A stretch of DNA of 32,869 nucleotides from contig JAJZJU010000017.1 of assembly GCA_021809895.1 (NCBI GenBank), forward strand, positions 1 to 32,869, written 5' to 3'. Position numbers and translations under genes: made by a program. The notes beneath the pieces were generated by a model that was not told the DNA's origin, did not search any database, and saw only the letters and a program-made list of their open reading frames with translations. This DNA is from a bacterium (GTDB taxonomy: Bacteria > Chloroflexota > Dormibacteria > Aeolococcales > Bog-877). Below are positions 1 through 7,123 of the stretch, piece after piece. Each line of letters starts with the position of its first letter. The stretch's first letter is position 1.

Positions 1-833
1 GAAGGGCCGCGGTGGGTATTGAGGTTGTCGACCACCGCATGGATAACCTGCCCGTGGGGGACTTCGGCGTCCAACCGGTCAAGGAAGGCGAGGAAGACCT
101 CGGCAGGGCGGTTGGGAGTGACCAGCCCGAGCACCTTGCCAGTGTGCACCTCAAGCCCGGCGGTGAGGCAGCAGGTGCCATGTCGAATGTATTCGGCCTC
201 GCGCTTGGCCAGCTCTCCGGGACGACGGAGCGGGAGCAGCGGGTAGCGACGCTCCAGCGCTTGAATGCTGGTCTTTTCGTCGATGCTCCAAACCGGCCCG
301 TCATCCGGGGGGTTGAGATAGAGGTCGATGATGGGCGGCATCTTGGTGTCGAAGTCGGGATCCGTGCGGCGCTTCCAGTAGTCGCAGCGATGAGGCTTGA
401 GAGAGGCGTTATTGAGGATTCGCTGCACGGAGCGGGCGCTAATGGCCTGGACTCGACCGCTGGTGGTCAACGCCTCCGCCAGCAGGCTGCCACTCCAGTT
501 GGTGTACCCGGCCAGTCCGGACTGCTCTGGTTGGGTGCAGGCGACTGCAATCACGGTGCAGCGCTCGGGAGCGGTGATACGCCTTGGCCGACCGGGGCGT
601 TGGGCGTCTTGGAGGCCGCTGAGGCGATGCTCAGCTACCCGTCGGGCCCACTTCCGTACGGTGCGGGGGCAGCAGCCGAGATGTCGGGCCGCTGCTCGCA
701 CGGGAGTTCCATCGGCGATCTGCAGAGCGATCCGTGCCCGCAGCGACGAGCGCTGTGAGCTGGTGGGTCGCTCGGCGACCCGGTGCAAAGCGGTGGCTTC
801 CTCGGGGGAGAGCACGAGCGGGGTGTGATGCAT
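1..833 (-). CDS. IS630-family transposase, 3' end outside window
   Basis: DDE transposase that would cut and paste an IS630-type element. The minus frame opens at ATG 833 and runs without a stop to base 1 (about 277 residues), so the ORF track omits it. The N-terminal half is a helix-turn-helix region (ARHLGCCPRTVRKWARR), followed by a linker and the catalytic domain. The first Asp is in VWSIDEKTSIQALERR and the second in VVDNLNTHRG. The third acidic residue lies beyond the window edge; the family is usually about 350 residues. Whether the copy is intact cannot be told here. No terminal inverted repeat was identified upstream of the start. Confidence 0.88.
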   Translation of the reverse strand, partial: MHHTPLVLSPEEATALHRVAERPTSSQRSSLRARIALQIADGTPVRAAARHLGCCPRTVRKWARRVAEHRLSGLQDAQRPGRPRRITAPERCTVIAVACTQPEQSGLAGYTNWSGSLLAEALTTSGRVQAISARSVQRILNNASLKPHRCDYWKRRTDPDFDTKMPPIIDLYLNPPDDGPVWSIDEKTSIQALERRYPLLPLRRPGELAKREAEYIRHGTCCLTAGLEVHTGKVLGLVTPNRPAEVFLAFLDRLDAEVPHGQVIHAVVDNLNTHRGP

Positions 834-902
834 GGTGGGGCAGCTCGTGAGGGTGGATACTTGCTGGTGAGAACGTCGGGACAGCCATGAGGGTTGCGGC
901 CG

Positions 903-1238
903 GTGAAGATTCCCGAGAGCATCAAGGGATCCCTGGAACAGAAGCTGCGAACTCGGCAGCGGGAACGCTGGCCGCAGCTGCGCGAGATCCAGGTCCGCTA
1001 TCGAGGGGAGTTTGCCTACGTCGACGCCGTGATGCCCGATGGGGAGGTGAACCCACTCTTTCGGCTCCGCTACGGTGGATATGCCAGCGTGTTCGGATTC
1101 GCCATCTATCTGTGGTCCAAGGAAGGCTATGAGGACTCCATCCTTCCCAATGGCTCCTTCGAGGCCACCCCTCAAGAAGCTCTCGACTGCGCCTGCGGTC
1201 TCTACCTCGACGGCCCCTCTGCCTGGGTCACGAATTAA
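903..1238 (+). CDS. Conserved hypothetical protein, about 111 aa
   Basis: Small soluble protein with no domain I can name. It has a charged N-terminus (KLRTRQRERWPQLREIQVRY), a central aromatic-rich part (RLRYGGYASVFGFAIYLWSK) and an acidic C-terminal part, with a residue pattern typical of a real folded protein. GTG 903 is preferred because AGGG lies nine bases upstream; TTG 894 and the ORF-track start are alternatives. It sits beside the IS630 transposase and upstream of an ImmA-like gene in the same reading frame, separated by one TAA at 1236-1238. The function is unknown; similar small proteins occur in actinobacterial accessory regions, but that is recollection, not something shown here. 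Confidence 0.6.
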   Translation: MKIPESIKGSLEQKLRTRQRERWPQLREIQVRYRGEFAYVDAVMPDGEVNPLFRLRYGGYASVFGFAIYLWSKEGYEDSILPNGSFEATPQEALDCACGLYLDGPSAWVTN

Positions 1239-1325
1239 CGCCGGGGTCAACTAGGTGGTGGCGCGCTGGGCGACCCGTTCCAAGTTCTGGACGAGCACGT
1301 TCTGATCTGGCGTCTGCCGCTCGGC

Positions 1326-2009
1326 TTGGATCTCGCCCAAGCGCCGTCGGGATTCTTCTACAACCATCCCCAAGCCGGCTTCTGCATCGCCATCAACTCC
1401 CAGATGACTCTGGGCAGACAGGTGTTCACCTTGGCCCATGAGTTCGCCCATGCCTTCTTCCACTCCCAGACGTCCGATGTCATCGTCTCGATGCCAGGTG
1501 CGGACCGCGTTCGCGAGCGCTTCGCAGATGCCTTCGCGGGGGAGTTCCTGGTGCCTGGCGACGAGTTGCGCCGGGTGGTCGGTGAGCTTGAGCATTTCGA
1601 TAACCTGGACAACCCGTCGCTGGTGGTGCACCTGCAACGACACTTCGGCGTGAGCTTCGCCACCATCCGCGTGCGTCTCCTGCATGAAAGGCTGCTCAGC
1701 CAGAGCGCCTACGACGCCCTGGCTGAGGCTTCACCCAGCCGGCTGGCGCGCGCGCTGGGCTACCGCGTCCATCCCGCGGACATGGGTAGCTACGATCTCC
1801 ATCCCCTCGAATCCCAGCCGGCTCGGGTACTGCTGCTCGTGCGCCATGCCCTGGAGCGGTCCGCGATCACGACCGGCGATGCCGCGGAGATGCTTGGTAC
1901 CAGCACAGAGGAGATCCGCCAACTCCTGGCCCAGCCGGTGGCCGGCGAAGGAGAGCGCCGCGCCCAGCAGGACCTCGAGGACGCCGCGTTCGCCAACCGA
2001 GAGCGGTGA
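1326..2009 (+). CDS. ImmA/IrrE-family metallopeptidase (possibly 5'-truncated)
   Basis: Putative zinc metallopeptidase of the ImmA/IrrE family, which in other systems cleaves repressors or acts with an HTH or toxin partner. The zinc motif HEFAH lies in FTLAHEFAHAFFH near residue 40, with a downstream acidic helix (ERFADAFAGEFLVP) supplying the third ligand, followed by a C-terminal helical region. The frame is open from base 1239, and the peptide before TTG 1326 (LGDPFQVLDEHVLIWRLPLG) still looks like the family, so the true start is upstream or has been lost. There is no ATG, GTG or TTG between 1239 and 1326. The N-terminal XRE HTH found in many relatives is absent. The gene ends 12 bases before a PIN-like ORF and probably pairs with it. 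Confidence 0.75.
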   Translation: MDLAQAPSGFFYNHPQAGFCIAINSQMTLGRQVFTLAHEFAHAFFHSQTSDVIVSMPGADRVRERFADAFAGEFLVPGDELRRVVGELEHFDNLDNPSLVVHLQRHFGVSFATIRVRLLHERLLSQSAYDALAEASPSRLARALGYRVHPADMGSYDLHPLESQPARVLLLVRHALERSAITTGDAAEMLGTSTEEIRQLLAQPVAGEGERRAQQDLEDAAFANRER

Positions 2010-2021
2010 CCGGCTGCCGTC

Positions 2022-2336
2022 GTGCTGGTGGACTCCTCGGTCGCCCGAAGCTTCGCAGTGCTCGGCTGGACTCGGCACCTGCTGCTGCTGACCGGCGGGA
2101 CAATCCTCCTGGCCGAGGGCGTGCACGGCGCCCACCCGGATGACCCCAGCGAACTCCGCGGGATCATACGCGCCCTTGAGCGTCAAGCCCACGAAGCCGG
2201 CCTGGGATCCGGCGAAGGAGGGCGCGCGTTGGCCGCCGTTCAGGGTCTTGAGGAGATGCTGGCCCTCGATCCGGGGAAGCTCGTAGTGTTGGTCCCAGAA
2301 GCCGATTTATTCCGATATCGGAATAAGTCCGCATAG
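2022..2336 (+). CDS. PIN-like protein paired with ImmA, probably C-terminally truncated
   Basis: The protein begins VLVDSSVARSFAVLGW, which resembles the first strand and first catalytic Asp of PIN-fold proteins. It continues through a helical segment (PSELRGIIRALERQ) and ends abruptly with FRYRNKSA after 104 residues. Full-length PIN-like partners of ImmA genes are expected to be near 180 residues and to carry the later Asp residues, which are missing here. The start is GTG 2022, just after the ImmA stop, suggesting translational coupling. The last codons run into a 20-bp perfect palindrome, so the 3' part may have been replaced by foreign sequence. Assignment as PIN rests on the N-terminus and neighbour only. 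Confidence 0.45.
   Translation: MLVDSSVARSFAVLGWTRHLLLLTGGTILLAEGVHGAHPDDPSELRGIIRALERQAHEAGLGSGEGGRALAAVQGLEEMLALDPGKLVVLVPEADLFRYRNKSA
2307..2326. repeat. 20-bp perfect palindrome
   Basis: TTATTCCGATATCGGAATAA is a perfect AT-rich inverted repeat in otherwise GC-rich DNA. It overlaps the last codons of the PIN-like ORF, close to where that protein appears to break off. It could be an operator, a recombination site or the footprint of an insertion. Confidence 0.7.
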
Positions 2337-2700
2337 CGGTCCTGCACGGTACTCCTAGCTGCTGCTCACCCTGTCCCAAGCCCGGACAAGTCCCAAGCCC
2401 TCATCGGCTCAGGCGCGAGGTAGAGTACCAGCCGCTCAATGGCCTATGAGCTCTTGGGCCGTCCGTGGCCCCCCCACCCGCCGCATCTGATCGGGGTCGG
2501 CGGGTGGGCGACCTCGACCCGGCCCAGCGGGGTCGGCGGCCGGAGCTGCCGAGTGATCTGCCATGCCCGAGATGGGGACAGATACCAAGGGACTCTGCCC
2601 GCAAGGGCTGGGTCGGCTCTGGCCCGGAGCCCAAGCGCCTGGCAACCCCGATCTCCGTGCGGCCGGATACTAGCGATGAATATGAACTCTCCGGTTGTGA
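2337..2700. other. Intergenic stretch with a GC-rich hairpin
   Basis: No convincing gene; the ORFs listed here in both directions are low-complexity shadows. It holds the hairpin described separately at 2473-2508 and ends in the promoter of the integrase-like gene. Confidence 0.55.
2473..2508. repeat. Hairpin repeat, 11-bp perfect stem
   Basis: The arms CCCACCCGCCG and CGGCGGGTGGG flank a 14-nt loop containing TGATCGGGG. The same arrangement, with a related loop, is found at 4275-4314, and looser relatives occur near 5735 and 15145, so this is a dispersed palindromic unit or a family of terminators. Confidence 0.65.
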
Positions 2701-2706
2701 TATAAT
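2701..2706 (+). promoter_or_regulatory. Extended -10 promoter, leaderless start
   Basis: TGATATAAT is an extended -10 element (TGn before TATAAT). Six bases (CGGATC) separate the hexamer from ATG 2713, so transcription would begin at or next to the start codon. No Shine-Dalgarno sequence fits in that space and no good -35 is visible. Confidence 0.65.
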
Positions 2707-2712
2707 CGGATC

Positions 2713-3300
2713 ATGAATGAACAACCTCCGTCCGCTCCGCAACGAGGAACTGGCCTGGCGTTCGTCCAGCACTGGGATTGGGTGGCAGAGAAGGGCCTGA
2801 TGCCACAGGCCACGGCTCGCGCCTACCGAGCTGCCGTTTCCCAGATCCTCAAGATTGACGATGGTTGGGAGGACCGGGAAGTGCAAGGGCTCGATGTCGA
2901 CGCCCTCATCTCGCGCTTCCGGAACCTATCGTCTCTCTCCCCCACCAGCCTAAGCACCTATGAGTCCCGATTCCGGTCGGCCCTAGCCTCGTACGTCAGC
3001 TATCTTGAGAATCCGGCATCCTACCAACCCCGGGGACGCAGGAACACCCCCGGCGGGGATGGCAAGAGGCCAAAGGACAAGGGGAAGAAGGAGCCAGAAG
3101 CTGGTCCTCGAGACGCCGCTGAGCCGTCCACTGAGGTGGCCACCCCCGCCGCCAGGTTGGTCGTGTACCCGTTCCCGGTCCGACAGGATCTGTTCGCCGA
3201 GCTCAAGCTCCCCGCGGATCTCTCCTTGGACGAGGCCCGCCGGCTCGGTAGGTTCCTGGAGGCCGTCGCCCTGAGCGACCCCGGAAGCAGTGGCACGTAG
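2713..3300 (+). CDS. Integrase core-binding (SAM-like) protein upstream of higB
   Basis: 195-residue protein whose first 100 residues resemble the N-terminal core-binding domain of tyrosine recombinases (FVQHWDWVAEKGLMPQATARAYRAAV, then LSPTSLSTYESRFRSALASY). No catalytic domain follows. A proline- and lysine-rich linker (about 105-145) leads to a C-terminal motif, VVYPFPVRQDLFAELKLPADL with SLDEARRLGRFLEAVAL, of the kind found on small DNA-binding regulators. The stop overlaps the start of the HigB-like toxin by 11 bases, so the two are co-translated. It may be a DNA-binding regulator or accessory antitoxin of the module; recombinase activity is not expected. A truncated second copy lies at 11626-11982. 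Confidence 0.65.
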   Translation: MNEQPPSAPQRGTGLAFVQHWDWVAEKGLMPQATARAYRAAVSQILKIDDGWEDREVQGLDVDALISRFRNLSSLSPTSLSTYESRFRSALASYVSYLENPASYQPRGRRNTPGGDGKRPKDKGKKEPEAGPRDAAEPSTEVATPAARLVVYPFPVRQDLFAELKLPADLSLDEARRLGRFLEAVALSDPGSSGT

Positions 3301-3487
3301 CTCCGCCGTGGAGGGGTCCGGGCGGACGCGAAGGCAATGGCGGTTCTACCGCACGGCCAGCGGACAGGAGCCGGTACGGGAGTTCCTCTGGGACCGACAC
3401 CTACCCGATGAGGACGCGGCCGCCATCGCCGCGGTCATGACTGAGGTACGCAACGCCGGCCGGGCGCATCCCGATGTCAACCATCTT
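2944..3487. repeat. Duplicated segment D1 (intact copy)
   Basis: 544 bp covering the C-terminal two-thirds of the integrase-like gene and the first half of the HigB-like toxin. It recurs at 11626-12169 with the same length and with both reading frames open. Confidence 0.85.
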
Positions 3488-3721
3488 CGAGGTGACATCT
3501 GGCAGTTAGAGATCCGGGGCCGGTCCGCCATCTACCGGTTGCTCTTCGCGGAGGAGGGGCGGTACCAGCAGGTGCTCCTGGCGCTGGAGGTGGTCAATCA
3601 AAAGTGGCAGAAGGCGAAGGGCCGGCACATCGAGCTGGCGGAGAAACGGCTCGCAGATTGGCGCGAGCGAGGGACGCGGCGGACGCCGTCTAGGTCGACC
3701 ACGGCACCGCTGCCCAAGTGA
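3290..3721 (+). CDS. HigB/RelE-type toxin (phage Gp49-like)
   Basis: Probable ribosome-dependent mRNA endonuclease of the RelE/HigB superfamily. The family pattern is clear: WRFYRTASGQEPVREFL near the N-terminus, VNHLRGDIWQLEIRGRSAIYRLLF in the middle, and the basic C-terminal stretch NQKWQKAKGRHIELAEKRLADW. The length (143 aa) is slightly above the usual 110-120 because of an N-terminal extension (MARSSAVEGSGRTRRQ) and a C-terminal tail. Start GTG 3290 overlaps the preceding gene. A 52-bp gap with its own operator separates it from the HTH antitoxin. Toxin-first order followed by an XRE antitoxin is typical of HigBA. Confidence 0.88.
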   Translation: MARSSAVEGSGRTRRQWRFYRTASGQEPVREFLWDRHLPDEDAAAIAAVMTEVRNAGRAHPDVNHLRGDIWQLEIRGRSAIYRLLFAEEGRYQQVLLALEVVNQKWQKAKGRHIELAEKRLADWRERGTRRTPSRSTTAPLPK

Positions 3722-3739
3722 TGGGCGAGCCCGAACCAT

Positions 3740-3757
3740 CATATCGCGGGGGATATG
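3740..3757. promoter_or_regulatory. Putative HigA operator
   Basis: Inverted repeat CATATC-6 nt-GATATG between the toxin and the antitoxin, followed by a TAACAT -10-like hexamer nine bases before ATG 3774. This fits autoregulation of a separate antitoxin transcript. Confidence 0.45.
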
Positions 3758-3773
3758 GTAACATTGTCGCGCG

Positions 3774-4118
3774 ATGGCCAAGCGAGACGACCTGGACGCC
3801 TTCATCGCTGCCCGCACGGCGATGAACCCCGACTTCCCCGAGCTGCTGCAAGCGGAGTTGGAGACCCGTCGATTGGTTCTTGAACTGGCTGCGGAGCGGG
3901 AACGGCAGGGCCTCAGCCAAGAGCGGGTGGCCGCTGCTCTAGGCACCAAGCAGCCAAACGTGGCTCGTCTTGAGCGTGGCGGTGTCGATCCCAAGCACAG
4001 CAGCTTGGTCCGGTACGCCAGCCTCCTCGGATGGCACATCACTCTGGAGCCGCTCAAACGAGCACCGACCAGGCCGGTTGGTGGCGAGCGCCGCAAACGG
4101 GGCGCACCAGTCCGCTGA
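3774..4118 (+). CDS. XRE-family HTH antitoxin (HigA-like)
   Basis: 114-residue DNA-binding antitoxin expected to neutralise the preceding HigB-like toxin and repress the locus. The N-terminal 35 residues (DDLDAFIAARTAMNPDF) form the linker typical of HigA proteins partnered with Gp49-like toxins. The XRE helix-turn-helix follows at about 40-90 (ERQGLSQERVAAALGTKQPNVARLERG), and a short basic tail ends the protein. The start is unambiguous; a palindrome and a -10 element lie just upstream. The gene points towards a convergent UDG-like gene, with a hairpin between them. Confidence 0.88.
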   Translation: MAKRDDLDAFIAARTAMNPDFPELLQAELETRRLVLELAAERERQGLSQERVAAALGTKQPNVARLERGGVDPKHSSLVRYASLLGWHITLEPLKRAPTRPVGGERRKRGAPVR

Positions 4119-4274
4119 CCGCCCGGCTTGTGAGGCGGCCCAGCCCAGTCGCACGTCCAGATCCCATTTGGTCGACCGCCGCGCCCCAGGGGGTCTGCGA
4201 GGTCCGGTCGAAGTGGAAGCAGCGCGCCACCTACCTGGTATCTCGACGGCAGCATAGGACGGCCCGACCCCCAT

Positions 4275-4314
4275 CCCCCACCCGCCGTAACTTATCGGGG
4301 ACGGCGAGTGGGGG
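4275..4314. terminator. Bidirectional hairpin between convergent genes
   Basis: The arms CCCCCACCCGCCG and CGGCGAGTGGGGG (one mismatch) flank a 14-nt loop containing TTATCGGGG. It lies between the convergent HTH and UDG-like genes, the expected place for a two-way terminator. It belongs to the same hairpin family as 2473-2508. Confidence 0.6.
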
Positions 4315-4321
4315 GACGAGC

Positions 4322-5098
4322 TTACTTCGCCACCGCCTGGCGCAGCCTCTCCATCTGCTCCGGCTCGAGATGGCGGCTTATGGGGACGTTGCCGCCAAAG
4401 CTGTTGGGATGGGGAACCACGACCAGGAGGCGCTTTTTGCCCGCCAACTCGACGGGACCCAGGAGGTGGTCGGGTGCTTCCAGGTGGAGATAGGTCTGGA
4501 ACGCGAAGCGGGCTATGGCCCCGACTGCGACCACCACCTGCGCGGGTGAGGCCGCCAGCACCCGCTCCAGGTACCGGGAGGTGCAGGGCTCCAGTGCTGC
4601 CCATACCCCTTTCTCACTCCGGCTGCCACAGTGGACCACCTCGCTGAGGGCGTACCCCTGCCCGGGCACCACGGGCTGGGGCAGGATCTCCTTGGCGCAC
4701 GTCTTAACCCAGCCCCAGTAGTGGACCCACTCCCCGCGCTTGCCCTGGCGGTCCACCAGGTGGGCCCCGTCAGCGACGCCGGGCAACTGGCCCTGGTCAA
4801 ATGCGCCGTCCGCCCAGTCCAGGAGAGCATCATCTCGCGAGTCGACGCTTAGGTCCTCGGGATCCGTGATGGGGTCGCCGCCGGCGGGGTTGGAGCTCAC
4901 GAAGAGCAGCGGCGCCTCGGTCAGGTGGCCGACCCAAGGTTCGGGAATCCAGCGCACGCGGTGCGGCCCTCCCGGACCGGCGGCAACCTCGTGACAGGGG
5001 AGTGCCTCTCCACCGTCTGCGACACACGCGGCCAGAACCGGGCAGCGCATTATCTCGACGGCCAGCTCTCGGGGTGCCCCGCTCAGATGGCTGGGCAT
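4322..5098 (-). CDS. Uracil-DNA-glycosylase-fold protein
   Basis: 258-residue protein resembling the uracil-DNA glycosylase superfamily. Visible family-like elements are PLLFVSSNPAGGDP (about residues 63-76, matching the N-terminal substrate loop), a conserved middle with SEVVHCGSRSEKGVW, a VVVAVGAIARFAF strand-helix, and the C-terminal VVPHPNSFGG loop where UDGs have their HPS-type motif. An N-terminal Cys pair (CPVLAAC) could bind metal. ATG 5098 is chosen because the ORF-track extension to 5200 looks non-coding and overlaps the next gene. The protein is probably a DNA or nucleotide N-glycosidase or an inactive relative. It lies 28 bases downstream of a second, shorter UDG-like gene and is probably co-transcribed with it. 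Confidence 0.6.
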   Translation of the reverse strand: MPSHLSGAPRELAVEIMRCPVLAACVADGGEALPCHEVAAGPGGPHRVRWIPEPWVGHLTEAPLLFVSSNPAGGDPITDPEDLSVDSRDDALLDWADGAFDQGQLPGVADGAHLVDRQGKRGEWVHYWGWVKTCAKEILPQPVVPGQGYALSEVVHCGSRSEKGVWAALEPCTSRYLERVLAASPAQVVVAVGAIARFAFQTYLHLEAPDHLLGPVELAGKKRLLVVVPHPNSFGGNVPISRHLEPEQMERLRQAVAK

Positions 5099-5126
5099 GC
5101 CGGTCCCTCGAGCTTTGAGGATCTGC

Positions 5127-5537
5127 TCACGAAAACCATGTCGCGACCTCCGAGGCAAGCCTACGCCTGTTCCTGCGGTACTGGGCCAAGCGGCCCCCAA
5201 AGGCAGGGCTGGGGTGGGGGAATCCGAGCAGACAGCGGTCCTCCTCCAGGAGGTTCAGGTCGACGAGGAGTTCGACGGCGTCCTGGGCCGCCCTCCCCAG
5301 GGGGATGACCAGGGCATCACGCACCATCCCGAGCTGGGCTCCAAGACTGGCCACGACCAGAGATCGGAGCAGGGGGTGCCTGATGAGCGGCGGCCTATGG
5401 CCGGTGTAGTTCTGACCTCGGAAGAAGACCGGGTAGCTGATGGCAGAGACACAGGCGACGAGCCGATGCTCATCGGTGAAGAGCTGCTCAGTGGTGTCAA
5501 GGTCCAGCCCCCGGTCAAGACCGATGCCATCCAGCAT
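5127..5537 (-). CDS. UDG-superfamily C-terminal fragment, N-terminus cut by repeat A
   Basis: The ORF track gives 248 residues, but only the last 136 look like protein. From ATG 5537 there is FTDEHRLVACVSAISYPVFFRGQNYTG, a DALVIPLGRAAQDAVELLV helix, and the UDG-like ending LLGFPHPSPAFGGRLAQYRRNRRRL. The upstream part is read out of duplicated block A, whose boundary (CATGGAGGG) coincides with codon 1. The N-terminal half with the catalytic loop therefore appears to have been removed when the repeat arrived. It may still be translated from this chance ATG, although no ribosome binding site is present. It is probably a pseudogene, upstream of the intact relative. Confidence 0.5.
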   Translation of the reverse strand: MLDGIGLDRGLDLDTTEQLFTDEHRLVACVSAISYPVFFRGQNYTGHRPPLIRHPLLRSLVVASLGAQLGMVRDALVIPLGRAAQDAVELLVDLNLLEEDRCLLGFPHPSPAFGGRLAQYRRNRRRLASEVATWFS

Positions 5538-6188
5538 GGAGGGTGGCAGGGACCGTTCCTCCACGCTCAGCGGAACCAAGTCCTGCGTTGCGGGTCGCCC
5601 CGAACGGTCGTGACCCACGTGGTCGCCCCGAGGTTCCCGCTGGGCCGGTTGGGTCCTCTGCCGCGGGTGCGGCTGCCCTCTGGCCTTGTGGGGTCGGAGT
5701 TCGCTCGTGGTCGAGGAGGGCTGCCGACCCCGCCGGCCCCTGCTTATTGGGGTTGGCGGGTGTGTGATGGTTCCGGCGGCTCGCTCACGAGGTGGGAGCG
5801 GCCAGGGCCGGTTGGCTGCCACCGAGCGCCCCCGCCCGGCCACCTCCGCCCGCCCCGGGAGATCGGCCGGCACATCTGCCTCCAGCTGCTCGTGCGGGGC
5901 GCCCTAGGCCCCGGCCCACTGCCGCCGGCGTTGAGGGCGGGTAGCGGAGGGCGGCGGTGTCCAACACGCTCCCGGAATGGTCACCGCCCCCCACGGATCC
6001 CCCCTCCCCAGGGACCGCCGCCCTCCCAATCCCCGGAGCCCGCCAAGGAAAGGGCGAAAGTGCTGCCAGGGGATGGGCCGGCCACTGTCGGCCGCTCTCA
6101 CCCGCCGGACCACCTGCGGGAGCACTCGAATTAGAGGGAGGGTGCCTTAGCCGTCGCCCACAGCTCGCCCGCCAGCAAGGAGAGATTC

Positions 6189-6217
6189 GGCCCCGGTCGT
6201 GGCCGAGCCCCGGGGCC
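6189..6217. terminator. Hairpin downstream of sigma fragment
   Basis: GGCCCCGG and CCGGGGCC flank a 13-nt loop. The copy in block B sits at 15430-15458, downstream of the complete sigma gene on the minus strand, consistent with a terminator carried along by duplication. Confidence 0.5.
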
Positions 6218-6279
6218 CTTTGGCACGCTCCTTGGCATGGGAACTAAGGTCGGCGTCACTTTCCGACCTCGTTCCCCGG

Positions 6280-6654
6280 TCAGGCAGGGAGCGCCAGCGG
6301 CAGGCGGAAGCGGGGCAACCAGCTGCTCTCGAAGCCGGTGACTGCGGAGACCTGTCCCCCACTGAGCTCGAGCACTAGGAGGCTGACGGCTGGCCGGGCG
6401 CCGCCGTGAAGGTAGGCACCAAACGCCAGCTGACCATTGGCTCGCATGGTGGGGACCAGTTCATACGCCCATCGGCCGCCAGCAAAGATGGCGGCGAAGA
6501 AGCTGGCGGCAGCCTCGCGGCCCTGGTACTGGAGGGGGACTGGGGGCATGGGTACCAGGACGTCGGTGGTGAGGAGGGAGATGAGGCCCTCGGCATCGCC
6601 GGCCTGATACGCGCTGACGAACCGGGCCGCCAGCGCCTGTTCGGCGGGCGAGCC
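6280..6654 (-). pseudogene. SnoaL-domain tail of an ECF sigma factor, detached
   Basis: Encodes about 125 residues nearly identical to the last part of the sigma factor at 15520-16521: SPAEQALAARFVSAYQAGDAEG, the PMPPVPLQYQGREAAASFF segment and the VTGFESSWLPRF ending. This is the SnoaL-like regulatory domain. The sigma region 2 and region 4 coding sequence is missing. Homology stops at 6654, and the ORF-track N-terminus beyond that is unrelated sequence antisense to the PIN gene. It could be expressed only as a free domain, and no start or ribosome site supports that. A duplicated remnant is the simplest reading. Confidence 0.75.
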
Positions 6655-6709
6655 GGGAAGCCGCCCTGGGTGGGGCAGCTCCCGCTCCCTCCCACCCTCG
6701 CGCGCTGGC

Positions 6710-7123
6710 TTACATGGCCCTGGCGACGAGCACGCCAACCCTCTGGTAGGTGCCCAGGGCGCGAGCGTCGCGGGTGGCCAGAGGAACCCCGTTGTCGGCC
6801 GCAGCCAGGGCGACCAGCGCATCGTAGACGGCGCCTCCTGCGATCCCAAGCTGGCTCAGCAGCTGTGGCAGCCGGCGGGCTGTCTCATCGCCCATGAGAA
6901 GCGGGGGGGCGAACCGCTCGGCCAGCAGCCCAGCCGCGTCGCTGGGATTCAGCCGCAGGTCACCGGGCAGGCGGGTCAGCACCGCGTAGGTCTCCGCCAG
7001 CGCATGTCCGGCCAGAGCAACCGCCCTTTTGTCCCACCAGCGCACCACCTCCAGGTGGGCGGCATGGGTCCTCACCAGCAGCGGCACCGCCACGCTGGTG
7101 TCGATTGCCAGGGCAGAGGTCAC
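6710..7123 (-). CDS. PIN-domain toxin (VapC-like)
   Basis: 137-residue PIN-domain ribonuclease toxin. The acidic residues expected for metal-dependent cleavage are present: D8 (AIDTSV), E44 (ALAETYAVL), D101 ([10 protein letters not shown]) and D119 (TRDARAL). Start GTG 7123 overlaps the antitoxin stop by four bases (GTGA), so the pair is translationally coupled. The gene ends 55 bases before the duplicated sigma tail. RNA cleavage is the family function; the target RNA cannot be predicted. Confidence 0.9.
   Translation of the reverse strand: MTSALAIDTSVAVPLLVRTHAAHLEVVRWWDKRAVALAGHALAETYAVLTRLPGDLRLNPSDAAGLLAERFAPPLLMGDETARRLPQLLSQLGIAGGAVYDALVALAAADNGVPLATRDARALGTYQRVGVLVARAM

Larger units (their letters stand above)
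5535..6654. repeat. Duplicated block A (shared core plus sigma-factor tail)
   Basis: It matches block B (14975-15894) along its length, and its first 160 bp match block C (20553-20712). It begins sharply at CATGGAGGGTGGCAGGGACC inside the UDG-like fragment and ends at 6654 inside the sigma tail. Relative to B it carries an extra 181 bp bounded by two GGCGGGT copies (5755-5761 and 5936-5942). Apart from the sigma tail no gene is evident in it. Confidence 0.85.

Noticed and set aside
5535-5694. Shared core as a miniature inverted-repeat element
   Set aside because: No terminal inverted repeats or target duplications were visible at the ends of the core, so it is only called a duplicated segment.
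5097-6134. 345-aa plus-strand ORF
   Set aside because: Crosses the UDG-like fragment and block A boundary in the antisense direction; no protein-like pattern and not conserved in block B.
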